Source of the DNA: Gemmatimonadaceae bacterium
GTDB taxonomy: Bacteria; Gemmatimonadota; Gemmatimonadetes; Gemmatimonadales; Gemmatimonadaceae
Direction of reading: 5' to 3'
Length of the DNA: 64,000 nucleotides
Assembly: GCA_030835125.1 (NCBI GenBank)
Contig: JAUQWM010000040.1
Coordinates: 123,003 to 187,002 of the forward strand
In this document: positions 33,501 through 41,611 of the stretch, piece after piece
How positions within the stretch are numbered: position 1 is the stretch's first letter
How the letters are laid out: each line of letters starts with the position of its first letter
Position numbers and translations under genes: made by a program
The notes under the pieces: generated by a model
Database searches by the model: none
The model's input: the letters and a program-made list of their open reading frames with translations, nothing else
What the model was told of the DNA's origin: nothing

Positions 33501-35714
33501 GTTCAATAGGGCGGGATCGGTGACATGGTTGATGGAGGCGCAGATGGCGGCGAGACGATCACGATCGCGCCGATAGTAGCTCGTTAGCAACGTTCCGATG
33601 TTGGTCCTGTAGATCGGAAGCAGTTGGCGAGGCAGCTCTAAGCTTCCAAACATGAGCGTTCGATCTGCGAAGAAGGACCGCGCATCGTGTTGGTCGACTA
33701 CGTGAAGAAGTCCCACGGTGTTCATCTCCGACACACCTGGGCCGAAGCTCGGAGCGATCGGTGCGCCGGCTGCTCCGACGATGAATATGGGAGCGCATTC
33801 CTGGTCAAAGTAATCAATGTCGTTCGGCCGACCGATGCCGCGCAGCACCCAGTCCCGAAGCGCTAGCGCTAAGTTCCGTTGCATGTCGAGCGCGATCGCA
33901 TTGCGGTCGAGCCTCGATGCGAGCCGTGCGATAATCAAAGCATGGCCGAGCGTACCGCCGGTTATTCCGTGCAGCTGCCTGTCCGAGAGCGCACCGCCGA
34001 GATTCGTTTTCACCCACCGCAGCTGAGTAAGGAAATCATGGAACGCCGTCTCGTCGAGTCGGTCTAGCGACACCAAGGCGTATCCGAACAACGGACTGTA
34101 CCGACGACGACCGGCCATCGCCTGCGACGGCGAATAGGAGTGGGTGGAGGTCACGATGACCCTGCGCCTGTCGTCTTGGCCGGTCGTTGAGAGTGACTGC
34201 AGCAGGAGATCAACGGCATCGGAAGCCAGATGCTCGTCCTCAATGATGATCAGAGCGGGGCCGCTCTGAGCCTTAAGCCATTCCGCTTCGCGGCCGAGCT
34301 CCTGTCGAGCCGGTGTGTTCAGCACATACACCGGCTGCGTTGGAAACGTCGCCATGTGGCGGAATGCTAGAAACCGGCACATAGTCGATTTGCCCGTGCC
34401 CAAAGGGCCAGAAACCGTGAGCCGCCCCTTTCCAGCCAGGAGAGACCACGCTTCTTCGTACTCAGGTCTTTGGACGTACAGATTAGCTGCGAAGTCCTTC
34501 CAACTCAGCGGAGCATCTGGAGCTGGATCCGAATGTCCTTCCTCACCCGTCTCACGCCCCAACCATGTTGCACCCGATACCCACCGTGATTCGGTTGTGG
34601 AACGATCGGACAATCGCTCGAACGAAAGTGCACGGCGCGACGCTGGCTTAACCAGGGGAAACACGTCGAGGTCGTCGATGAGCGCGTGGAGCGCTGCCGT
34701 CGCCGTTTCCGGCGGCAGTGTGGTTCGCTCGGCTAACACTGTTCGGGCCAGCAGGTGGAGCAGGTCGATTTCGGGCAAGCCAAGAAGTCGTACGCGAGTC
34801 AATTCCTGGGTGCCAAGCACAGCGTCCCATCGTGGAGTCGTGACCCCGGTCAAACGAAGGTCAGGCGGGAAAACGTCGTTGAGGTCCAACAACCCGAGCC
34901 GCGACGGCGGGTAACCTCGCAGCTCGGGGATGCCGAGCTTGCGCGACACGGGCCGAGAGGCGCTGCCGACCAGAAGAAGAGTGAAGTAGCAGTTGTCTGC
35001 TGCAAGAGCGTGTGCGATCGTGTCGCCATCCACGATGCGGTCAAACGCGATTCGGAGGTCCCTGAAGTCCAAGCGACGATCGCTAGCAAGTACCCGGCAC
35101 TGCACAATCTCGCGCAAACGGCCGGGGGCTGTGTATTCGATGGACGCTACGAGATCGGCCTCGTCGTCCGTCGGTTCCAAGGTGACTTTTTCCACGCCGC
35201 CGCCAAGGAATCTACGGAGGAGATACCAAGCGAGGCCAAGGTTCTGACGCCGATCTCCACCGAGCGTGCGGCGCCGCCATCGAACCGCTACGTCCAAGTT
35301 ATGCCGCGCCAGCTCAGCGAAACCATCTCCTACGGCTTCGTGCAGCAGTGCGGCATTGTCAAGAAAACGGGCCACGTCAATTCGGAGGAATGGGATCGAG
35401 GCCAGCTCGTCATATCGCTCCCCGAGGACCCGTCGTAGATACGGAGCGCTTCCTACCAGCGGCACCCTGTCCCTGAAGATGAAACCGTATGGAAGAAGTT
35501 CGCCGCTCTTGAAATGGTACGGCGCAGTGGACGTGATCATCGCGTCGTCACGAAGGTGCACGGGCGCGAATCCTGCTATGCGCTCCCGTCCATCGGAGAT
35601 CGATGTGTACCGTACACCGGCGGAATCCACGAATACCGGGATACCGAAGCCGGGGAGGTCGACGCCGGTAAGCACCACGCCGGCGAGTTCGAGGCCCTGA
35701 TCAGCCGAAGGCAC
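30555..35714 (-). CDS. Giant P-loop ATPase of unknown family, candidate defence sensor
   Basis: A 1719-residue protein from a GTG at 35714 that overlaps the preceding gene by 14 bases. Residues 1-400 match nothing I know: mixed alpha/beta, with ITSTAPYHFKSGELLPYGF and YFTLLLVGSASRPVSRKLG. The P-loop is SGPLGTGKST (Walker A about 436-444), with Walker B ALIIIEDEHLASDA (about 487-500) and VTSTHSYSPS after strand 4. The last ~1150 residues are helical, with repeat-like units such as LGQMLARIGRRFGSSYAQQV. The layout (unknown N-terminal domain, ATPase, long helical tail) is that of STAND-like sensors. Coupling to the 261-residue gene suggests one two-component system. Confidence 0.7.
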   Translation of the reverse strand: MPSADQGLELAGVVLTGVDLPGFGIPVFVDSAGVRYTSISDGRERIAGFAPVHLRDDAMITSTAPYHFKSGELLPYGFIFRDRVPLVGSAPYLRRVLGERYDELASIPFLRIDVARFLDNAALLHEAVGDGFAELARHNLDVAVRWRRRTLGGDRRQNLGLAWYLLRRFLGGGVEKVTLEPTDDEADLVASIEYTAPGRLREIVQCRVLASDRRLDFRDLRIAFDRIVDGDTIAHALAADNCYFTLLLVGSASRPVSRKLGIPELRGYPPSRLGLLDLNDVFPPDLRLTGVTTPRWDAVLGTQELTRVRLLGLPEIDLLHLLARTVLAERTTLPPETATAALHALIDDLDVFPLVKPASRRALSFERLSDRSTTESRWVSGATWLGRETGEEGHSDPAPDAPLSWKDFAANLYVQRPEYEEAWSLLAGKGRLTVSGPLGTGKSTMCRFLAFRHMATFPTQPVYVLNTPARQELGREAEWLKAQSGPALIIIEDEHLASDAVDLLLQSLSTTGQDDRRRVIVTSTHSYSPSQAMAGRRRYSPLFGYALVSLDRLDETAFHDFLTQLRWVKTNLGGALSDRQLHGITGGTLGHALIIARLASRLDRNAIALDMQRNLALALRDWVLRGIGRPNDIDYFDQECAPIFIVGAAGAPIAPSFGPGVSEMNTVGLLHVVDQHDARSFFADRTLMFGSLELPRQLLPIYRTNIGTLLTSYYRRDRDRLAAICASINHVTDPALLNGFREFVTECLPEVTEDVSSTSNALSLGKVANIVSAVRRSRRESGRQLIESMTRYAQRTDGEFWERYFSPDRAYDVRDATRFCWALSKGNRWAVREVGRLVDGESELARRTHSVLKNICGLASASLDQLGSYLAGLGTISAPLARRLHNELREDGVVQLKAMRLDSGIPELTSWLRFCWAMRTIDRVASRAYLMQEITADKIVAVAHEQEDLPALRAIVLSAADQLPRAAAQAVQRIVEAPEGNLYDALRRETQIGQLANLLYAFSRAHRRSGVRVADHIVDHVKGLLSLSDTYRQVGSALATLKRAVSSRYAERVSEAVNVDALVRQLRAEDRYIHLVGRLLATVAEVAPRLGEELVEHIDYGLYIGSSGTVGVARLALFLRGFVLASPAAERGALVERMTNDVVLRSTFTADWQKTSLEEVAFAVDRLSDAALTQSQVWQLMGFASRRHLAESILKLFESRPRTAAVATGLQVCGRFDYRLGQAALDRVVARYVARPVRQGSTANGGASASQDEDLRYTSIGALLQAAYSIDPTKVVKLADGLLARHQHLREPHNDANLGHLAHYLAGLRISSRKHALAVGVAITKANRLAALLAYNDEPANVLFLGQMLARIGRRFGSSYAQQVCTDWAEDMFDFVGAQGNLSLATQWLSLVRQSDGEHTLRAVELITDIEGDDGDLFHRCDATVALLDADRPELARKMASRVVESIGQMRNVIDLMTVIPLLLRAQRIEASVGIELVEPLLASVVGLDRMVAAAPPAAAAVAVRFFHERGRFDLVHRLYDGVLDPTLTTNIVQLAIAYALLAPTKGARQQFLGDLARHSDWQDRMAASPRFAWSRGLAVLASWTAAPEADNPFTSGPWNTGWLEAVVRDALDTHTPNAEFALVRLLVGVLDPGRLETQEIEQQTMERAKDEINQGVVVLLRSRAGQSVTVPTTVLWSLLRETALASTFVGATDRVADDDQEEGIAFAAPDYLPAVGFG

Positions 35715-36486
35715 CAGAGCTCCGAAGGAATCCGTCCACTCTTGCGAAGATAGTCTCTACGGCCGCCGCCGGTGACGGAGTGTAGCTCTCGTAGGGGATC
35801 ACTTCAGCTCCCCACTCGGATATGATGACCCTCCTTAGTTCCGCATCGTCGACAAAGCTCTGCGGCAGTACGACGGCCAACACTTTCTTGTCGAGTGACA
35901 CCGGCTTCGACACTTGGACCTCGATCGTTCGTCGCCGGTCGTCCACCGCCAGCCTCCCCTGCGCGCGAATGAGCGTCGCGTAACAACTCGCCGTCGTGTA
36001 CGGCGCACCGGGAACGAGTTCGAGTGGCTTGCCGCGGTAGTACCGCTCGTTGGTACCGAAGAACGTGCTGACGATTCGTGCCGCCGCATCTAGCGACGTC
36101 CCCGCCTCGAAATCGCGAACGTCCATGCTTTGGTGGATCCACTGTTCGTATCGTTCGAATGCGCCACTGTCGAAGGGCAGCACTCGTTTGATAGGTCGTG
36201 CATCATCATCGGCGAGCACGAGACAGCAAAGCCGCCAGGCGTCGTTGTCGACGTTCCCGACATCCTTCCGGAAGGCTGGGCGCCCGTAGTAGAAGAATAG
36301 CAGCGCCTCGTCAAACTGAAGATACTCCTTGGAAGTCGGGTCGTCGTTGGGCCGGAGTGCTGCGTCGCCAAGCAACCTGACGAGCTTGGCTCCCTCGCAG
36401 GTGTGGACCAACGGTAGTCGCGGCGTCGCTGGTGATGCGTTTGCTATGAACGACGAAAAGCGAAATGTGGATGGATCCAATGGCAT
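35701..36486 (-). CDS. Unknown 261-residue partner of the giant ATPase
   Basis: First gene of a two-gene minus-strand operon. No family recognised. Two patterns stand out: PLVHTCEGAKLVRLLGDAALRP (H28, T29; given in part) and ALLFFYYGRPAFRKD at 61-75. An H-T motif, a helix, a Leu-Pro strand and a nearby Tyr-rich strand are vaguely reminiscent of ADP-ribosyltransferase-fold proteins such as DarT, but this is not enough to assign an activity. The second half is alpha/beta (VLAVVLPQSFVDDAELRRVI). The 14-bp overlap with the ATPase gene implies coupled production. Base composition is island-like. Confidence 0.6.
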   Translation of the reverse strand: MPLDPSTFRFSSFIANASPATPRLPLVHTCEGAKLVRLLGDAALRPNDDPTSKEYLQFDEALLFFYYGRPAFRKDVGNVDNDAWRLCCLVLADDDARPIKRVLPFDSGAFERYEQWIHQSMDVRDFEAGTSLDAAARIVSTFFGTNERYYRGKPLELVPGAPYTTASCYATLIRAQGRLAVDDRRRTIEVQVSKPVSLDKKVLAVVLPQSFVDDAELRRVIISEWGAEVIPYESYTPSPAAAVETIFARVDGFLRSSGAFG

Positions 36487-36805
36487 TCGATGAGGCGAAA
36501 AGTGCGCGCGCTCAATCTACCCGGCCTCATGCATGTAAGTAAGCCGACACAGTTCCGCCCCGCACTGGTGGCGCTACAGACCACACTGGCTACTCGCCGA
36601 TCGGTCTTTCCAAAAGCGGCCGCCCGTTGTGCCAAAAGCGTCTCCACAACCCGTTCCTGCACCTTGGCCTTCGCCTCGGCCATGCGGCCCAGGGTGGCCA
36701 GCGCGAGGCTCATGGACACGAGCGTGCTCACCTCGAGGTCGCGGCTGGTCGGGCGGCCAGACATCTCGGGGTAACTATCGGGTTTTTCGACTAACCGACC
36801 GGTGC
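36487..36805 (-). pseudogene. Truncated host-like reading frame at the island's right edge
   Basis: On the minus strand an ATG at 36764 opens a frame (MSGRPTSRDLEVSTLVSMS, then LALATLGRMAEAKAKVQERV). Its first ~45 codons have the G/C-rich third positions of the chromosome. From about 36620 composition drops to that of the island, and the frame then runs on into the start of the 261-residue gene. This looks like the surviving N-terminal end of a chromosomal gene cut by the island. A small intact gene ending at 36444 is the alternative. Confidence 0.4.
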
Positions 36806-37321
36806 CTACACTGTTGAGCGAGACCGGCGGCCACGCCTCGGCTTGGAACGGGTCATCGGTTCCCCTGTCGAAACGACGACGTCCACCTTGCGTCCCAGGA
36901 AGTGCAGCAGCGCCAGGAGCTGACCCACCGACTTGTGTGGGTTACTCGGATCCAGGAGCCGGTAAAACTGACTTGCCGAGGTCGCGAGACGCCGGGTCAG
37001 CTCTCTCTTGGACACGCCACTCTCCTCGACCGCGCGCCGTGCTTCGACAGTCAGCTGATGGAGCAGGATCTCATTCAGGTACGACGGGTCCTGGTTGTAT
37101 TCCAGGACGGCATCGAGGTGGACGGCATCCTCGGCGCCGGACTCCAGGCGATAAGTGAACGCTTCGCCACCGGTCTCCGGATCCGGAAAGACCTCCCGAA
37201 CGCGATTCTCGGTATGCGGTTGAAGATCCAGCTTCGCATACGGATAAGTGAACACGCCGCGCGAGGTCCGCAGCTCGAACGCTCTCTTGCGGTTGTTTGC
37301 CTCCACGGACCGGATCCTCAC
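36806..37321 (-). CDS. XRE-like helix-turn-helix regulator / antitoxin-type protein
   Basis: A 171-residue protein from a GTG at 37321, preceded by GGAGGG. The N-terminal half (about 1-75) is a small beta domain (MRIRSVEANNRKRAFELRT, then DAVHLDAVLEYNQDP) resembling DUF2442-type antitoxin domains. The C-terminal half has an XRE-type HTH: VSKRELTRRLATSASQFYRL and VGQLLALLHFLGRKVDVVV. The tail is Arg/Ser-rich. A perfect 18-bp palindrome lies 89 bp upstream and could be its own operator. No toxin gene is seen beside it. Confidence 0.72.
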   Translation of the reverse strand: MRIRSVEANNRKRAFELRTSRGVFTYPYAKLDLQPHTENRVREVFPDPETGGEAFTYRLESGAEDAVHLDAVLEYNQDPSYLNEILLHQLTVEARRAVEESGVSKRELTRRLATSASQFYRLLDPSNPHKSVGQLLALLHFLGRKVDVVVSTGEPMTRSKPRRGRRSRSTV

Positions 37322-37409
37322 AACGCTCCCTCCTTCTCCAGCTCGATGATGAGCCGGAGTATCCTTTCTGTGGTCGCTCCTTCATGGCTACTTGCGGAGT
37401 GGGCATAAT

Positions 37410-37427
37410 GTTACCGTGCACGGTAAC
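37410..37427. promoter_or_regulatory. Perfect 18-bp palindrome, probable operator
   Basis: GTTACCGTGCACGGTAAC reads the same on both strands. It lies upstream of the minus-strand XRE-like gene, in a spot suited to autoregulation. Confidence 0.6.
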
Positions 37428-37510
37428 GGTCAGCCAGTTGCTCCAAACCCGATCAGCCGGCGGCCAATGCCGAGTCCTCGTGCTGATGGATCGACACCAC
37501 CTGGATTCTC

Positions 37511-37539
37511 CTCTGTGACCTCAGTGACCCCTGTGGTTG
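37511..37539. repeat. Interspersed repeat, single half
   Basis: CTCTGTGACCTCAGTGACCC followed by CTGTGGTTG. One arm of the repeat family; no inverse partner is nearby. It borders the decayed permease fragment. Confidence 0.75.
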
Positions 37540-37549
37540 AAAGCAGGGG

Positions 37550-37680
37550 TGCGGACAATGCCGAGCTGCGAGAAGACCACCAGCGCCGCCGACACGGGCT
37601 GGATGATCAGCCCCGCGACTCAGCACCACCGTGTTGATGGCCGGACACCTGCCCGGCAGAGCCTGCGCTGCTCAGTAATG
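37550..37680 (-). pseudogene. Decayed remnant of an ADOP-type permease gene
   Basis: Three short blocks match the intact permease gene at 41.6-44.3 kb in the same order and orientation. 37550-37615 matches 42127-42192 (about 55 of 66 bases), 37614-37632 matches 42338-42356 (GCGACTCARCACCACCGTG), and a GCCGGACACCTGCCCGG-like block near 37640 matches about 42778. The sequence between the blocks is deleted, so this is a gene relic, minus strand. Confidence 0.7.
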
Positions 37681-37843
37681 GCGCGGAGTAACCAAGGACC
37701 GTACCTTCGGTGGTCAGCGAGGATAGCAGTCCGGGGGCGCTTCAACGGTCGGATGAAACGCTGCCGTCAACGGCCTGGAACACTGCAGAAGGCCCCGGGC
37801 CGTTCAGCGTGCCCGGTTTTCGCTTGCTGTCCGCTGGAGATCC

Positions 37844-40800
37844 ATGAGACATCGGAGTGCTCGAACCTTGGCGGCCGTGATCGGAGCGCCGCTCGTCCTC
37901 GCGACATGCGGCGGCGACGACGGCGGCAATACGGGCCCACCGACACCCGTCAGCTCAGTGATCATCACGGATGCTCCGGCCTCGATGTCGGCTGGCACGG
38001 CGACTCAACTGACAGTCACCGTCAGGGATGCTTCCGGTTCCGTTCTCACCGGCCGGACCGTCACCTGGACATCGAGCAATGCATCCGTAGCCACGGTGCA
38101 GGCGGGCCTCGTCACGGCCGTCGCCGAGGGCGGCCCCATCACGGTCACCGCCACCTGCGAGGGGAAGACCGGCTTCGCACAGATCACCGTGACGCCGAGG
38201 GTGTTCGACCAGACGGGGGGCATCATCAGCAGCCCTGACGGAAACGTCAGGATGTCCATTCCCCCGGACGCTCTTGGCGCGCCAACCGAGATCCGACTGG
38301 TTGCGACCCCGTCCGCCACCCCTCCCAATGCCAATCCGGAGCTGATACCACTCGGGGCAACGTGGTCACTCGAGCCGCACGGACTCCGATTCGACCAACC
38401 CGTTACTGTGTCTGTCAACTACTCCGCGGTACTGGGGCAGCTCTCCGCGAACAACCAGGTCGGCGTGTTGCACTGGGACGCTGCGGGTACGTTCGCCGAA
38501 GTGGTCAGCGCGTTTGACGACACAGCGGCGAAGACGCTTGTATTTGAGATCGGGGATTTCAGCAGCATCTCCCTGGTCCAGAGTCCGTGGCACTACACGC
38601 TGTTGCCTTGGCGATGGCCCGCCCCCCCCGGGGGGGGCCCCGCCGTCGTCGGGGTCTGGGCTGAGACCACACCCGGGTACAACCTCAGGCACGTTCTCGA
38701 TGATTGGCAGGACGCCACCTCGGGGATCGAGTTCGTCGTCACTTCCCAGAGCCAGGCGAACATCCGGATCTTTGCCCCGAATGGCCGAACGAAGTGCCAT
38801 GCGTCGCTCATGACGCTGCTGGACGAGTACGTGTATACCTGTGCGTACCGCGGGTCTGGAACGGTCCCCGCCAACGAAATTGTCAACATTCATCCGGTCT
38901 GGTGGCATCAGGTTTTTCAGGCGCCAAATGCCACGTCGATCTCGCACGCGATTGGCCACGCGATCGGCATCGGCAATGCCCTTGGCGGCCCTGGCTCGAC
39001 GCCGCTCAACCAATGGCCGGTCATGATGGCGAAGCTCGTCAGCCCGCAGTTCTCGCGGCAGGGCCTGCACGCCCTTGACGTGGCGGCCATTCAGGCGAAG
39101 TACGGCCCGCTGCTGGCCCCAACGATCACGTCGGTCTCACCGAACCCGATGGTCGCGACCGGGTCCCAAACGCTGACGATCATCGGCAAGGGGTTCGTGT
39201 CCAGTCCGACCGTCGCGGTGAGCGCTCCGGGCCAGGCACTGCAGGTCGTTCCGGCTTCGCGAGTGACATTCGTGAGCCGGACCCAGCTCCAGGTAACAGT
39301 CGCTGTCGACACTGTGGGGACGTGGGCCCTGCGTGTCACCAATCCTGACGGGCAGATATCGAATACGCTCAGCGTGCAGAGCGTACCGCGTCCTGCGGTT
39401 CCGAGGGCGCGCGCGATGGGGGTGGGTGACGTCCACTCCTGCGTTCTTCGCGCAGGCGTTGCCCAATGCTGGGGCGACAACCTGTCGGGCCAGGTCGGTG
39501 CCGGGACGACCGCTCGTCTCGCGCCAGCACCGGTCACGGTGCCAGGTGGCCCGTTTGCGCTCATTACGGCGGGGATTGGCCATTCGTGCGCGCTTGATGG
39601 AACCGGGCGGGCCTTCTGCTGGGGCTTGAATAACTTCGGGCAGTTGGGCGATGGCACCAGGACCACCAGCGCGACCGCCGTTGCCGCTGCTCCCGGACTG
39701 ACATTTGTGGACATCTCTGCGGGAGGGCTGCATACGTGCGGCCTGACTGACACCGGCGATGTGTGGTGCTGGGGCGGGAGTGGACGCGGCGAGTTAGGGT
39801 ACGGAAACGGCCAAGGCTCGCTCGTTCCCCGAAAGGCAGTCAACCCGGTGGGCGCAACGTTCGCGACCATCAGCGCCGGCGGGTTGAGCACCTGTGCTCT
39901 TTCGACGACGCAGGACGCCTACTGCTGGGGATCCAATACGTCCGGCCAGCTTGGAATCGGTACGACGACAGACGCAGCGGTTCCGACCATTGTGGTAGGC
40001 AGCCGGAAGTTCCAGGCTGTAGCCGTCGGGTCGGCGAACAGCGCCTTCAATAGTTCGTGTGGAGTCGAGCCGAATGGAGCGGCCTGGTGCTGGGGCAACA
40101 ACAGTGACGGACAACTCGGAATCGCGAGCGCTCCTTCGGTTTGCACATTTGGTGCGCTCAGCGTCGCGTGCGCCCTGACACCCCAGGCCGTCTCGGGCGG
40201 GTTGATCTTCGATCTCGTTGTCCCGGGACTCACGCATACCTGCGCCCGTACGCGGAGCGGGCAGGCAGCCTGCTGGGGATCCAACAGGACCGGCGAGTTG
40301 GGCGACGGAAGCAGGACGAGCCGGGCCACTCCAGCCATAATTGCCGTTCCCGGTAGCGTCGAACTCGTCGCGTCGGGCCGTGATTTCTCATGTGCGCTCA
40401 CGACCACTGAGCTCTACTGCTGGGGTAACAGCAACGTCGGCCAGGTCGGCACCGGGGTCGAAGGCTATGAGCCGTCGCCAGTCGCCGTCGCCGGGGGCGG
40501 CTGGCAAGATCTGGCGGCCAACAACTGCGCAACGACGACCAACGGGGCGGTGAGTTGTTGGGGAAGGGTCCCATTGGGCTCGGCGGCGCCGCCCGCGCCG
40601 TCCCCAACACCGATTGCGGTGGGTGGGCAGAGCCTGACGCGAATCGCAGGGTACGCGGGGTTCTCGTGTGGCCTCGACACTCTCGATCGTGCCTGGTGCT
40701 GGGGCGAAAACACCGCGGGGCTCGGTGACGGCGCAACCACACGAAGCGTGGGGCCGGTCGCTGTTGCGGGAGGACGGGCGTTCGGGAGCATCAGTGTCGG

Positions 40801-41545
40801 CGCGCGACACGCCTGCGCCGTGGAGACCGGGTCCGGCCTGCTGTGGTGCTGGGGGCGCAACCGATACGGCCAGCTCGGAGACGGCACTGCCATTGACCGC
40901 TCCACGCCCGTGTCACCCGGCGCGTTTGCGTCTGTTTCAGCCGGCTCTGGAACGCTCTCCGTGGACTCTGATTTCACCTGTGCCGTGACGTCGGCCGGAG
41001 ATCCATTCTGCTGGGGATGGGCCCGTTTCGGTGTGCTCGGATTCGATGCAGGGTCGTCGGATGCCGTGCGCACGCCTCAGAGCGTGCCTGGGGTAGGCAA
41101 AGTATCAGCGGTTGCAGCCGGGTACGGGCACTCGTGTGGCCTGACTGTAGGCGGTGGACTCGTATGCTGGGGCGCCAACGGCCAAGGGCAGCTCGGGCTT
41201 GGCACCATGAACGCGGGCGCCCTGCCCCCAACCCCGGTACCTGGATTGAACGGCGTCTCGATGGTCAGTGCGGGCTTCACCAACACCTGCGTTGTCGCCA
41301 GCGGGACCGTCAAGTGTTGGGGCGAGAACATCTCCGGCACCATCGGCGATGGGACCTTTGTCAGCCGAGCAGTTCCCACCGTTGTCCCGGGTCTCACAGG
41401 GATCACGGTTGTGCGGGCGGCCGGGCAGACCGGAACGACGTGTGCCCTGCGCGGCGACGGCACCGTATTCTGCTGGGGGGACAACGCATACGGGGGCGTC
41501 GGGGCTCCTCTCCCTCAGGTCCTGGTTCCCGCGCGGGTGTTTTGA
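37844..41545 (+). CDS. RCC1-repeat lipoprotein with Big, ZU5-like and TIG domains
   Basis: A 1233-residue exported protein. Signal sequence with a possible lipobox, VLATC, then a Gly/Asp linker; a Big2-like domain at about 36-118 (GTATQLTVTVRDASGSV); a ZU5-like domain at about 122-225 (GGIISSPDGNVRMSIPPDAL, ending WSLEPHGLRFDQPV). Near residue 367 is HAIGHAIGIGN, a degenerate metzincin zinc motif lacking the catalytic Glu and third His. An IPT/TIG domain at about 425-510 precedes 14 RCC1-type repeats with CWG-x-N-xx-G-xx-G blades, enough for two propellers. Likely anchored to the outer membrane; role unknown. The repeated blades make it a hot spot for recombination. Confidence 0.85.
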   Translation: MRHRSARTLAAVIGAPLVLATCGGDDGGNTGPPTPVSSVIITDAPASMSAGTATQLTVTVRDASGSVLTGRTVTWTSSNASVATVQAGLVTAVAEGGPITVTATCEGKTGFAQITVTPRVFDQTGGIISSPDGNVRMSIPPDALGAPTEIRLVATPSATPPNANPELIPLGATWSLEPHGLRFDQPVTVSVNYSAVLGQLSANNQVGVLHWDAAGTFAEVVSAFDDTAAKTLVFEIGDFSSISLVQSPWHYTLLPWRWPAPPGGGPAVVGVWAETTPGYNLRHVLDDWQDATSGIEFVVTSQSQANIRIFAPNGRTKCHASLMTLLDEYVYTCAYRGSGTVPANEIVNIHPVWWHQVFQAPNATSISHAIGHAIGIGNALGGPGSTPLNQWPVMMAKLVSPQFSRQGLHALDVAAIQAKYGPLLAPTITSVSPNPMVATGSQTLTIIGKGFVSSPTVAVSAPGQALQVVPASRVTFVSRTQLQVTVAVDTVGTWALRVTNPDGQISNTLSVQSVPRPAVPRARAMGVGDVHSCVLRAGVAQCWGDNLSGQVGAGTTARLAPAPVTVPGGPFALITAGIGHSCALDGTGRAFCWGLNNFGQLGDGTRTTSATAVAAAPGLTFVDISAGGLHTCGLTDTGDVWCWGGSGRGELGYGNGQGSLVPRKAVNPVGATFATISAGGLSTCALSTTQDAYCWGSNTSGQLGIGTTTDAAVPTIVVGSRKFQAVAVGSANSAFNSSCGVEPNGAAWCWGNNSDGQLGIASAPSVCTFGALSVACALTPQAVSGGLIFDLVVPGLTHTCARTRSGQAACWGSNRTGELGDGSRTSRATPAIIAVPGSVELVASGRDFSCALTTTELYCWGNSNVGQVGTGVEGYEPSPVAVAGGGWQDLAANNCATTTNGAVSCWGRVPLGSAAPPAPSPTPIAVGGQSLTRIAGYAGFSCGLDTLDRAWCWGENTAGLGDGATTRSVGPVAVAGGRAFGSISVGARHACAVETGSGLLWCWGRNRYGQLGDGTAIDRSTPVSPGAFASVSAGSGTLSVDSDFTCAVTSAGDPFCWGWARFGVLGFDAGSSDAVRTPQSVPGVGKVSAVAAGYGHSCGLTVGGGLVCWGANGQGQLGLGTMNAGALPPTPVPGLNGVSMVSAGFTNTCVVASGTVKCWGENISGTIGDGTFVSRAVPTVVPGLTGITVVRAAGQTGTTCALRGDGTVFCWGDNAYGGVGAPLPQVLVPARVF

Positions 41546-41611
41546 GGCACCGGGTCGAGGGCGAGGTGGCGCTCGATGCCGGCTCCCACAGTGCAGAGGA
41601 ACCCCTCCCCG

